Shown in pieces: positions 1-5,644 of a DNA stretch of 5,644 bases. Source of the stretch: DATCSE01 sp036568605 (GTDB lineage Bacteria; Pseudomonadota; Gammaproteobacteria; Burkholderiales; Burkholderiaceae_C); the NCBI GenBank assembly GCA_036568605.1, contig DATCSE010000558.1, positions 1 to 5,644 of the forward strand. The letters are read 5' to 3'. Every line of letters starts with the position of its first letter. The first letter of the stretch is position 1. Below the pieces are notes generated by a model. That model had not been told where the DNA came from. It did not search any database and saw only the letters and a list, made by a program, of their open reading frames with translations. A program made the translations under genes and the position numbers.

Positions 1-841
1 CTTCTACCACGAGATGTCCGACTCCAACGTCGTCGTGCAGGAGAACCTGTCGGAGTCGAAGGTCGCGATGGTCTACGGCCAGATGAACGAGCCGCCGGGC
101 AACCGCCTGCGCGTCGCGCTGACCGGCCTGACGATCGCCGAGTCGTTCCGCGACGAAGGCCGCGACGTGCTGTTCTTCGTGGACAACATCTACCGCTACA
201 CGCTGGCCGGCACGGAAGTGTCCGCGCTGCTGGGCCGCATGCCCTCCGCCGTGGGCTACCAGCCGACGCTGGCTGAGGAAATGGGCCGCCTGCAGGAGCG
301 CATCACGTCGACCAAGGTCGGCTCGATCACCTCCATCCAGGCCGTGTACGTGCCGGCGGACGACTTGACCGACCCGTCGCCGGCGACGACCTTCGCGCAC
401 TTGGACGCGACCGTCGTGCTGTCGCGCGACATCGCCGCGCTGGGCATCTACCCCGCAGTCGACCCGCTGGACTCGACCTCGCGCCAGGTCGATCCGAACG
501 TCGTCGGAGATGAGCATTACTCGACGACCCGCGCGGTGCAAGGCACGCTGCAGCGCTACAAGGAGCTGCGCGACATCATCGCGATCCTGGGCATGGACGA
601 GCTCTCGCCGGAAGACAAGCTCGCGGTCGCACGCGCCCGCAAGATCCAGCGCTTCCTGTCGCAGCCGTTCCACGTGGCCGAAATCTTCACCGGCACGCCG
701 GGCAAGTACGTGCCGCTGAAGGAAACGATCCGCGGCTTCAAGATGATCGTCAACGGCGAATGCGACCACCTGCCGGAGCAGGCCTTCTACATGGTCGGCA
801 CCATCGACGAAGCCTTCGAGAAGGCCAAGAAGATCCAATGA
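1..841 (+). CDS. atpD: ATP synthase F1 subunit beta, C-terminal part (5' end outside window)
   Basis: This is the catalytic beta subunit of F1Fo ATP synthase, in the cytoplasmic F1 head, which makes ATP from ADP and phosphate using the proton gradient. The reading frame is open from base 2 (Phe-Tyr-His-Glu before the first ATG at 14). That ATG is internal, because the family has the same FYHEM-DSNV stretch about 190 residues into the protein. About 279 residues are visible. The P-loop and catalytic Glu/Arg region lie upstream of the window. Visible hallmarks are YGQMNEPPGNR, the Walker B/adenine-region stretch FFVDNIYRYTLAGTEVSALL, YPAVDPLDSTSR, and DELSPED, which matches the DELSEED segment that contacts gamma. 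The end (EQAFYMVGTIDEAFEKAKKIQ-like) is the normal family C-terminus, followed by tandem TGA TGA stops. A seven-residue insertion at 32-58 relative to E. coli is discussed in the findings. Identification is essentially certain. Confidence 0.98.
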   Translation, partial: FYHEMSDSNVVVQENLSESKVAMVYGQMNEPPGNRLRVALTGLTIAESFRDEGRDVLFFVDNIYRYTLAGTEVSALLGRMPSAVGYQPTLAEEMGRLQERITSTKVGSITSIQAVYVPADDLTDPSPATTFAHLDATVVLSRDIAALGIYPAVDPLDSTSRQVDPNVVGDEHYSTTRAVQGTLQRYKELRDIIAILGMDELSPEDKLAVARARKIQRFLSQPFHVAEIFTGTPGKYVPLKETIRGFKMIVNGECDHLPEQAFYMVGTIDEAFEKAKKIQ

Positions 842-843
842 TG

Positions 844-919
844 ACTCCCCCCCGGAGCGCCTTCGGCACTCCCCCCCAGGGGGGCGCTGCCAGCGGACCG
901 GCAAAGCCGGATCCGCGGC
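844..919. repeat. C-rich direct repeat plus hairpins between atpD and atpC; candidate dispersed intergenic element
   Basis: The 122-base atpD-atpC spacer is highly structured. ACTCCCCCCC occurs exactly twice (844-853 and 868-877), and the second copy runs into A then G6 (879-884). A small hairpin lies at 854-872: GGAG pairs with CTCC and GCC with GGC around a TTC loop, with one C/A mismatch. A stronger hairpin lies at 889-919: GCC-GCGGACCGGC pairs across an AAA loop with GCCGG-TCCGCGGC, 13 pairs in all with single bulged A residues at 892 and 911. AGCGCC (856-861) can also pair with GGCGCT (883-888), so alternative folds exist. From memory, C-rich hairpin cassettes of this style are scattered between genes in Comamonadaceae and relatives. 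Only one copy is in this window, so membership of a dispersed family is inference. No T-tract follows, so it is not a classic terminator. Confidence 0.6.
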
Positions 920-950
920 GACCGCTTGGTTCGCGCTGCGTCGGCGCGAT

Positions 951-954
951 GGAG
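951..954 (+). promoter_or_regulatory. Shine-Dalgarno sequence of atpC
   Basis: GGAG sits nine bases before the ATG at 964. This supports that start and lies just downstream of the structured spacer element, so the ribosome site itself is outside the hairpins. An upstream in-frame ATG at 949 overlaps this site but is closed by TGA at 958 and TAG at 961, which excludes it as the start of atpC. Confidence 0.75.
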
Positions 955-963
955 AACTGATAG

Positions 964-1383
964 ATGGCCAACACCATTCACGTCGACGTCGTCTCCGCCG
1001 AAGAGCAGATCTTCTCCGGCGAAGCCAAGTTCGTCGCATTGCCCGGCGAAGCGGGCGAGCTCGGCATCCTGCCGCGCCACACGCCGCTGATCACGCGCAT
1101 CAAGCCGGGTGCGGTGCGCATCGAGCGTGCCGACAACGGCGAAGAGGAGTTCGTGTTCGTCGCCGGCGGCATCCTCGAGGTGCAGCCGGGCACGGTCACC
1201 GTGCTGGCCGACACCGCGATCCGCGGCCACGACCTCGACGAAGCGAAGGCGCTCGAAGCGAAGAAGCAGGCCGAAGAGGCGATGAAGAACGCGAAGAGCG
1301 ACATCGACTTCGCGAAGGCGCAAGGCGAATTCGCCGCGATGGCGGCGCAGATCGCCGCGATCACGAAGCTGCGCCGCAAGTAA
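964..1383 (+). CDS. atpC: ATP synthase F1 subunit epsilon
   Basis: Epsilon is part of the F1 central stalk. It binds gamma and the c-ring, couples rotation to catalysis, and can inhibit ATP hydrolysis through its mobile C-terminal helices. The 139 residues match the family's usual length (also 139 in E. coli). The N-terminal beta-sandwich covers roughly residues 1-86, with DVVSAEEQIFSG at 8-19, the conserved GELGILPRHTPLIT at 31-44 and GGILEVQPGTVTVLADTA at 68-85. The C-terminal helical hairpin (about 90-139) begins with the DLDEAKALEAKKQAEEA stretch and ends in a basic LRRK. The gene is last in the operon, directly after atpD but with a 122-base spacer instead of the usual few tens of bases. 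It is followed at 1408 by an intrinsic terminator. The start is fixed by GGAG at 951 and by agreement with the family N-terminus. Confidence 0.97.
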   Translation: MANTIHVDVVSAEEQIFSGEAKFVALPGEAGELGILPRHTPLITRIKPGAVRIERADNGEEEFVFVAGGILEVQPGTVTVLADTAIRGHDLDEAKALEAKKQAEEAMKNAKSDIDFAKAQGEFAAMAAQIAAITKLRRK

Positions 1384-1407
1384 CCGGCCGCATACGTCGC
1401 CCCACCT

Positions 1408-1435
1408 GCCCCGGCCTCGCGCCGGGGCTTTGTTT
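1408..1435 (+). terminator. Intrinsic terminator of the atp operon
   Basis: A perfect 8-bp stem, GCCCCGGC (1408-1415) with GCCGGGGC (1421-1428), encloses a five-base CTCGC loop. It is followed at once by TTTGTTT (1429-1435). It begins 24 bases after the atpC stop, which is the expected place for the end of ATP synthase transcription. The helicase start codon follows only eight bases after the T-tract. Confidence 0.92.
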
Positions 1436-1443
1436 CGTAGTCC

Positions 1444-3504
1444 GTGGCCGCTGCTGCTCCCGATCCGCTGAACCCCGCGCAGCTCGAGGCGGTGCACCAC
1501 CTGAGCGGCCCGTGCCTGGTGCTGGCCGGCGCCGGCTCGGGCAAGACGCGCGTGATCACGCACAAGATCGCGCGGCTGCTGCAGGCCGGCTACGAGCCGG
1601 GTCAGATCGCGGCGATCACGTTCACGAACAAGGCCGCGGCCGAGATGCGCGAGCGCGCGAAGGCGTTGGTCGGCTCGCGTGCGGCCGGCAAGCTGGTCGT
1701 CAGCACGTTCCACTCGCTGGGCGTGCGCATCCTGCGTGCCGAAGGTGCGCGTCTCGGGCTGAAGGAGCAGTTCAGCATCCTCGACAGCGACGACGTGCTG
1801 GGCATCCTGAAGGACGCCGGCGGCAGCAGCGACAACGCGCTCGCGCGGCGCTGGCAGTGGGCCATCAGCCTGTGGAAGAACCAGGGGCTGAACAGCGCCC
1901 AGGTCGAGCCGCAGGACGACGACGAGCGCGTCGCGCAACGCGTGATGCAGCGCTACGAGGAGCGCCTCGCCGCCTACCAGTCGGTCGACTTCGACGACCT
2001 GATCGGCCTGCCGCTGAAGCTGCTGCGCACCGACGCCGAGGCACGCGCCAAGTGGCAGGACACCTTGCGCTACGTGCTCGTCGACGAGTACCAGGACACC
2101 AACGCGATCCAGTACGAGATGCTGAAGCTGCTCGCCGGCGAGCGCGCGCTGTTCACCGCGGTGGGCGACGACGACCAGAGCATCTACGGCTGGCGCGGCG
2201 CGACCATCGAGAACCTGCGCCGCCTGCCGCAGGAGTACCCGGCGCTGAAGGTGATCCCGCTGGAGCAGAACTACCGCTCGACCGGCCACATCCTGCGCGC
2301 CGCGAACATGGTGATCGCGCACAACCCCAAGCTGTTCGAGAAGAAGCTGTGGAGCGCGTTCGGCGACGGCGAGCCGGTCAAGGTGATCGATTGCGACCAC
2401 GAGGAGCACGAGGCCGAGCGCGCGGTGGCGCGCATCCAGGCGATCCGGGGCCAGGGCGGCCAGAACATCGAGCTGAAGGACTTCGCGATCCTGTACCGCG
2501 CGAACCACCAGGCCCGCGTGTTCGAGCAGGCGCTGCGCAAGGCCAACCTCGCGTACAAGGTCTCGGGCGGGCAGAGCTTCTTCGACCGCGCCGAGATCCG
2601 CGACCTGTGCGCGTGGCTGCGCCTGCTGGTCAACAACGACGACGATCCGGCGTTCCTGCGCGCAGTGACCACGCCCAAGCGCGGCATCGGGCATCAGACG
2701 CTCGCCAGCCTCGGCGAGTTCGCCGGCAAGTGGAAGACCAGCCTGTACGAGGCGCTGTTCGCCGAGTCGCTCGCGAGCGTGCTGAGCACGCGCGCGATCG
2801 GCTCGCTGCACGAGTTCGGCCGCTACGTGAACGACCTCGAGTACCGGGCGCGCCAGACCGTCGGCGCCGAGGACGCGAAGGCGCTGCTGATGGGCTGGCT
2901 CAAGGACATCGCCTACGAGCAGCACCTGCACGACGGCGAGGACAACGAGAAGCTCGCCGCGGCACGCTGGAGCAACGTGCTCGACTTCGTCGACTGGATC
3001 GCGAAACGCTGCGGCGGCGAGATCGAGAACGACGGCATCGCGACCGTCGAGACCGAGAAGAAGAGCGTGATCGAGGTCGCGCAGACCATCTCGGTGATCA
3101 TCAGCCTGGCCGAGCGCGGCGACGACCAGAACGTGATCACGCTGTCGACGCTGCACGCGTCCAAGGGCCTGGAGTGGCCGCATGTCGTGCTGGCCGGCGT
3201 CAACGAAGGCCTGCTGCCGTTCAAGAGCGACGACGAGGAGATGACCGCGCAGCGCCTCGAGGAGGAGCGGCGCCTGATGTACGTGGGCATCACGCGTGCG
3301 CGCACGACGCTCGCGGTCAGCACGCTGCGCCGGCGAAAGCGCGGGCGCGACTACGTGCAGGGCATGCCGAGCCGCTTCATCGCCGAGATGAAGCTGGACG
3401 AGGTCGTCGCGAAGGAAGACCCGCGCGAGAAGCTGAAGGCGCTGCGCGCCGCGGCACAGCAGCGCGCCGCGCTGGCCAAGTCGGCGGACGCGAAAGCCGG
3501 GTGA
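1444..3504 (+). CDS. rep: ATP-dependent DNA helicase Rep (UvrD/Rep/PcrA family, SF1A)
   Basis: A 3'-to-5' DNA helicase/translocase. Rep in E. coli helps replication forks pass bound proteins. All SF1A motifs are present: Q-motif Gln13, Walker A AGAGSGKT (28-35), motif Ia FTNKAAAEMRERAK, Walker B VDEYQDTN (213-220), motif III GDDDQSIYGWRGA (241-253), motif IV LEQNYRST (273-280), motif V TLHASKGLEW (569-578), and motif VI EEERRLMYVGITRAR (606-620, with Arg618). The 686 residues compare with 673 for E. coli Rep and 720 for UvrD. The opening LNPAQLEAV, the SGGQSFFDRAEIRDL and TTPKRGIG stretches and the short basic/alanine-rich tail favour Rep, but UvrD or PcrA-like naming is possible. The start is GTG at 1444. 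An in-frame TAG at 1438 blocks anything upstream, and there is no in-frame ATG before Walker A. No Shine-Dalgarno is visible, and the atp terminator ends eight bases before. The gene converges on the response regulator. Confidence 0.93.
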   Translation: MAAAAPDPLNPAQLEAVHHLSGPCLVLAGAGSGKTRVITHKIARLLQAGYEPGQIAAITFTNKAAAEMRERAKALVGSRAAGKLVVSTFHSLGVRILRAEGARLGLKEQFSILDSDDVLGILKDAGGSSDNALARRWQWAISLWKNQGLNSAQVEPQDDDERVAQRVMQRYEERLAAYQSVDFDDLIGLPLKLLRTDAEARAKWQDTLRYVLVDEYQDTNAIQYEMLKLLAGERALFTAVGDDDQSIYGWRGATIENLRRLPQEYPALKVIPLEQNYRSTGHILRAANMVIAHNPKLFEKKLWSAFGDGEPVKVIDCDHEEHEAERAVARIQAIRGQGGQNIELKDFAILYRANHQARVFEQALRKANLAYKVSGGQSFFDRAEIRDLCAWLRLLVNNDDDPAFLRAVTTPKRGIGHQTLASLGEFAGKWKTSLYEALFAESLASVLSTRAIGSLHEFGRYVNDLEYRARQTVGAEDAKALLMGWLKDIAYEQHLHDGEDNEKLAAARWSNVLDFVDWIAKRCGGEIENDGIATVETEKKSVIEVAQTISVIISLAERGDDQNVITLSTLHASKGLEWPHVVLAGVNEGLLPFKSDDEEMTAQRLEEERRLMYVGITRARTTLAVSTLRRRKRGRDYVQGMPSRFIAEMKLDEVVAKEDPREKLKALRAAAQQRAALAKSADAKAG

Positions 3505-3535
3505 GTCGGCGCGCGCTGCCTCGGGCGCTGCGCGA

Positions 3536-4396
3536 CTACATCCCTTTGAACAGCCCGGTGAAGCTGCGGGACACCTCGAGCTTCTCGGGGTGCCCCTTCA
3601 CGCTGACCAGCTGACGCCCGCGCAGGTCGCGGCTGATGCCGGCGATGAACTTCGTGTTGACCAGCGTCGAGCGGTGGATCTGCCAGAAGACGTTCGCGTC
3701 CAGTTCCTCGATCAGCTCCTTGATCGGCTTGCGGATCAAGGCCTCCTGCGTGGCGGTCTGAACCCGCGTGTACTTCTCGTCGGAAATGAAGAACAGCACC
3801 TCGTCGACCGGGATCATCTGGATCGTCTGGCCGACCGTGGCCTGGATCCAGCGCAGCGTGGGTGCCTTGCCGGGGTCCATCTTCGTCGCGAGCTTCTGCA
3901 GCAGAACCTGCAGGTCCGACGCGCTGGGCCCGGTCGTCGATGGCGCATTGCCGTTGGCGTTTTCGCCGCCGCGGCGCTGCGCCAGCCGCTTCTGGATGCG
4001 CTCGACCGTCACGGTCAGCCGCTCGCGCTCGGCCGGCTTCAGCACGTAGTCGACCACGCCTTGCTCGAACGCCTCGATCGCGTACTGGTCGTAGGCGGTG
4101 ATGAAGACGATCTCGCAGCCCAGCCAGCCGTCGTCGGTGTCGTCGTCGGTCGGCAACTGCGCGATCGCGCGCGCGGCCTCGACGCCGGTCATGCCGGGCA
4201 TGCGGATGTCGAGGAACACCAGCTCCGGATGCAGCTCCTCGGTGAGCTGCACGGCCTCGGCGCCGTTCTTCGCCTCGCCGACGATCTCGAGCTCGGGCCA
4301 GACATCGGCGAGCCGCGCGCGCAGCTGCTCGCGCAGCAGGCGCTCGTCGTCGGCGATCACGGCACGGGGCGAGGGGGCAGCGGTGTTGGGAGTCAT
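3536..4396 (-). CDS. LytTR-family response regulator (receiver plus LytTR DNA-binding domain)
   Basis: A 286-residue transcriptional regulator of the AlgR/LytR/BtsR class. The receiver domain (about 10-125) has the acidic pair Asp16-Asp17, phospho-acceptor Asp63 in VFLDIRMPGMTG, Thr100 in FITAYDQYA, and Lys120 in DYVLKPAE. A low-complexity linker (140-180, rich in Gly, Asn, Ser and Thr) leads to a LytTR domain (about 181-286) with VDEVLFFISDEKYTRVQT, IRKPIKELIEEL, FWQIHRSTLVN and the final SRSFTGLFKGM. The start is ATG at 4396. The frame stays open as far as 4813, but that extension is a shadow of the membrane protein gene, and the receiver fold needs only about ten residues before its first strand. 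No good Shine-Dalgarno precedes the start, and it overlaps the upstream stop as ATGA, so coupled translation is likely. An acidic TDDD-TDDG insertion lies at residues 83-90. The target promoters are not in the window. Partner kinase: the gene at 4815-5644. Confidence 0.94.
   Translation of the reverse strand: MTPNTAAPSPRAVIADDERLLREQLRARLADVWPELEIVGEAKNGAEAVQLTEELHPELVFLDIRMPGMTGVEAARAIAQLPTDDDTDDGWLGCEIVFITAYDQYAIEAFEQGVVDYVLKPAERERLTVTVERIQKRLAQRRGGENANGNAPSTTGPSASDLQVLLQKLATKMDPGKAPTLRWIQATVGQTIQMIPVDEVLFFISDEKYTRVQTATQEALIRKPIKELIEELDANVFWQIHRSTLVNTKFIAGISRDLRGRQLVSVKGHPEKLEVSRSFTGLFKGM
4393..4396 (-). promoter_or_regulatory. ATGA stop/start overlap, membrane protein to response regulator
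   Basis: On the minus strand the bases read ATGA: the TGA stop of the membrane protein and the ATG of the regulator share two bases. The sequence just before it (CGATCGCGGG) has no convincing Shine-Dalgarno, so regulator translation probably depends on ribosomes finishing the upstream gene. Confidence 0.85.
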
Positions 4397-4818
4397 CCCG
4401 CGATCGTAGCGGGGGTCGTGGGGCTTGCGGAAGCTGCGGTGGGCGAGGCCGGTCGCGCGTCGCCGCGGGCGGCGCGCCATATCAGCCAGAGGACCAGGAT
4501 CAGCGGCGAGAACACGACGCCCAGCACCGCCGCCGCGAGGGCCAGCGCCGCCGTCACCGCCACCGCGGCGATGGCCAGCGGCAACAGCACCGCGAGCGGC
4601 ACGACCAGCATCACGACGATGCATGCGATCGCGACGCCGGCCAGCGCGAGCAGCCAGTGGCCGGCGCTCAGCTCGCCGAGCGTGAATCGTGCGTCGTCGA
4701 CCGTGATCACCGTGTGATCGAACGGCGTGCCGAAGACCATCGCCGCGCCCACCAGCAAAGCGCTGACGGCCAGCGAAATCAGCAGCAGCGCACCCAGACT
4801 CCTGAAGACCCATTTCAT
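4393..4818 (-). CDS. Small multi-pass membrane protein of unknown function inside a two-component operon
   Basis: I do not recognise this 141-residue protein. Hydrophobicity by eye gives one segment at about 7-29 (start MKWVFRSLGALLLISLAVSA), a polar stretch at 30-54 (TPFDHTVITVDDARFTLGEL), then a nearly continuous hydrophobic block at 55-114 long enough for two or three more passes. A tail rich in Pro, Ala, Ser and Thr (115-141) begins with the basic RAARGDAR. Positive charges at Lys2 and Arg6 suggest a cytoplasmic N-terminus. The first segment could instead be an uncleaved or cleaved signal. The start is well supported: AAGGAG lies seven bases upstream, and ATG overlaps the kinase stop as ATGA. 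It is real rather than a shadow, because its boundaries mesh exactly with both neighbours and its hydrophobic pattern is coherent. Sitting between kinase and regulator, it may sense, scaffold or tune the pathway, but that is inference. Confidence 0.85.
   Translation of the reverse strand: MKWVFRSLGALLLISLAVSALLVGAAMVFGTPFDHTVITVDDARFTLGELSAGHWLLALAGVAIACIVVMLVVPLAVLLPLAIAAVAVTAALALAAAVLGVVFSPLILVLWLIWRAARGDARPASPTAASASPTTPATIAG
4815..4818 (-). promoter_or_regulatory. ATGA stop/start overlap, histidine kinase to membrane protein
   Basis: The kinase TGA and the membrane protein ATG share two bases on the minus strand. Unlike the next junction, this one also has a strong ribosome binding site, within the last codons of the kinase. 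Confidence 0.88.
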
Positions 4819-5644
4819 GCCGTTTCTCCTTCGTGCGCCTGGGCCTGGTACGGGACCGTGATCGTCACGACCGTGCCGCTGGGCTGGTTCTCGCCTATCG
4901 TCATCGAGGCCTTGTTCCCGTACAGCAGCTTGAGCCGCTCGCGGATGTTCGCAAGGCCGACGCCGGTGCCGCTGGTGCCGCCGTTGCCGAAGCCGACGCC
5001 GGTGTCGGCCACGGTGACCTGCAGCTTGCCGTGCACGATCTCGGCCTTCACGCTGAGCGAGCCACCCTCGGGCTTGGGCTCGAGGCCGTGCTTGATCGAG
5101 TTCTCGACCAGCGTCTGGATCATCATCGGCGGAAACTCCGCCGACAGCAGGCCGTCGGGCACGTCGATCTCGGTGGTCAGGCGCTCTTCCATGCGCACCT
5201 TCAGGATCTCGAGGTAGGGCCGCACGACGGCCAGCTCGAGGTCCAGCGGGCGCAGGCCGGAGTCGGTGGAGCGCATCGACGGCATGCTCGCGCGCAGCAG
5301 CGAGATCAGGTTGCGCTGCATCTGGCTGGCGCGCTTCGGGTCGAACTCGATCAGGTGGTCGATCGATGCCAGCGTGTTGAACAGGAAGTGCGGCTCGACC
5401 TGCGCCTGCATCATCGCCATCTTGGCCTCGAGCACCTGGCGGCGCAGCGATTCGGCCTCGGCCGTCTCGGTCGCCTCGGCGGCCTTGACCTCGGCCTGCA
5501 TGCGGCCCTTGTAGGTGATCTTGATCAGGGCCGAGCCGATGATCAGGAACACTGCCAGGTTGTTCAGGAAGTCGCCCAGTCGCACCACATGGACGCGCAT
5601 CTGCGGTTCCTGCTGCGCCTGCTCGGCGGCGTCGCGGGCGGCCT
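4815..5644 (-). CDS. LytS-type sensor histidine kinase, C-terminal part (5' end outside window)
   Basis: A membrane sensor kinase of the His_kinase/LytS group, which pairs with LytTR regulators (as in AlgZ/AlgR and BtsS/BtsR). Numbered from the Met at 5600, the order is: a membrane segment at about 11-30 (FLNNLAVFLIIGSALIKITY), a charged helical linker, probably coiled coil (34-66), the phospho-acceptor His71 in QVEPHFLFNTLASID, the N box with Asn167 in LVENSIKHGLEP, Asp199 in VADTGVGF, and the glycine-rich GTGVGLANIRERL (211-223). All catalytic features are therefore present. The frame stays open upstream of 5600 to the window edge, reading AARDAAEQAQQEPQ, so about 275 residues are seen, and more membrane segments are probably encoded beyond. 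The Met at 5600 has an AGGA eight bases before it and cannot be excluded as a start, but that would leave only one membrane segment. It is the first gene of the ATGA-linked trio, so the operon promoter is outside the window. Confidence 0.93.
   Translation of the reverse strand, partial: AARDAAEQAQQEPQMRVHVVRLGDFLNNLAVFLIIGSALIKITYKGRMQAEVKAAEATETAEAESLRRQVLEAKMAMMQAQVEPHFLFNTLASIDHLIEFDPKRASQMQRNLISLLRASMPSMRSTDSGLRPLDLELAVVRPYLEILKVRMEERLTTEIDVPDGLLSAEFPPMMIQTLVENSIKHGLEPKPEGGSLSVKAEIVHGKLQVTVADTGVGFGNGGTSGTGVGLANIRERLKLLYGNKASMTIGENQPSGTVVTITVPYQAQAHEGETA
4826..4831 (-). promoter_or_regulatory. Shine-Dalgarno sequence of the small membrane protein
   Basis: AAGGAG on the minus strand, seven bases before the ATG at 4818. 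It lies inside the kinase codons for the C-terminal HEGETA residues. It decides the start of the membrane protein. Confidence 0.85.

Noticed and set aside
14..16. ATG at 14 as the start of atpD
   Set aside because: The frame is open to the window edge and the residues before it (FYHE) are conserved family sequence, so the Met is internal.
949..960. Four-codon ORF (Met-Glu-Asn-stop) just before atpC
   Set aside because: It overlaps the atpC Shine-Dalgarno and is too short to support as a leader peptide. Probably chance.
842..963. Intrinsic terminator between atpD and atpC
   Set aside because: The 889-919 hairpin is strong, but it is followed by GACCGCTTGG rather than a T-tract, and the operon's real terminator is after atpC.
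787..3183. A 798-codon open frame on the minus strand across rep, atpC and the end of atpD
   Set aside because: It is codon-aligned with rep and atpC on the opposite strand. Antisense stops there would require TTA, CTA or TCA codons, which such GC-rich genes avoid, so long antisense frames arise by chance. The translation is Arg/Ala/Leu/Val/His-rich with no recognisable domain, and it crosses gene boundaries and a terminator.
1512..3614. A 700-codon open frame on the plus strand overlapping rep
   Set aside because: It is frame-shifted against a helicase with every motif intact. The product is Arg/Ala/Pro-rich low-complexity sequence typical of a GC-rich shadow.
3590..4717. A 375-codon plus-strand frame opposite the response regulator
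   Set aside because: It is codon-aligned antisense to the regulator and has the same explanation as the rep antisense frame, with no domain visible.
4397..4813. N-terminal extension of the response regulator to 425 residues
   Set aside because: The extra residues are a frame-shifted, Arg/Gly/Ala-rich shadow of the membrane protein gene. The receiver domain starts normally after ATG 4396, which also forms the ATGA overlap.

Overview
The window looks like chromosomal core DNA from a GC-rich betaproteobacterium. The most likely group is Burkholderiales, near the Comamonadaceae/Rubrivivax-Leptothrix lineages. The evidence is the strong G/C preference at third codon positions, an AtpD with a short insertion that I recall from that group, a C-rich hairpin element of the kind common between genes there, and a LytS/LytTR-type two-component pair. 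The genus cannot be fixed from the sequence alone. No mobile element, CRISPR array, tRNA or rRNA is visible.

Left part (1-1435, + strand): the end of the F1Fo ATP synthase operon. It holds the last 279 residues or so of the beta subunit gene atpD, then an unusually long 122-base spacer carrying direct C-tract repeats and a strong hairpin, then the complete epsilon subunit gene atpC. A textbook intrinsic terminator (1408-1435) closes the operon.

Middle (1444-3504, + strand): a complete superfamily 1 DNA helicase, best read as Rep. It starts at a GTG only eight bases after the terminator T-tract and has no visible Shine-Dalgarno sequence, so how it is transcribed and initiated is an open question. 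Its stop lies 31 bases from the stop of the convergent gene.

Right part (3536-5644, - strand): a three-gene operon read right to left. It encodes a LytS-type membrane sensor histidine kinase (N-terminus beyond the window), a 141-residue unrecognised multi-pass membrane protein, and a LytTR-family response regulator. Both junctions are 4-base ATGA overlaps, so the three proteins are probably made in a coupled way. The kinase presumably phosphorylates Asp63 of the regulator, which then binds DNA through its LytTR domain. The small membrane protein between them is a candidate accessory part of the signalling system and is the least explained gene here.

I found no clear evidence of a wholly new system. 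The points most worth a second look are the membrane protein inside the two-component operon, the structured spacer between atpD and atpC, and the terminator/start arrangement of rep.
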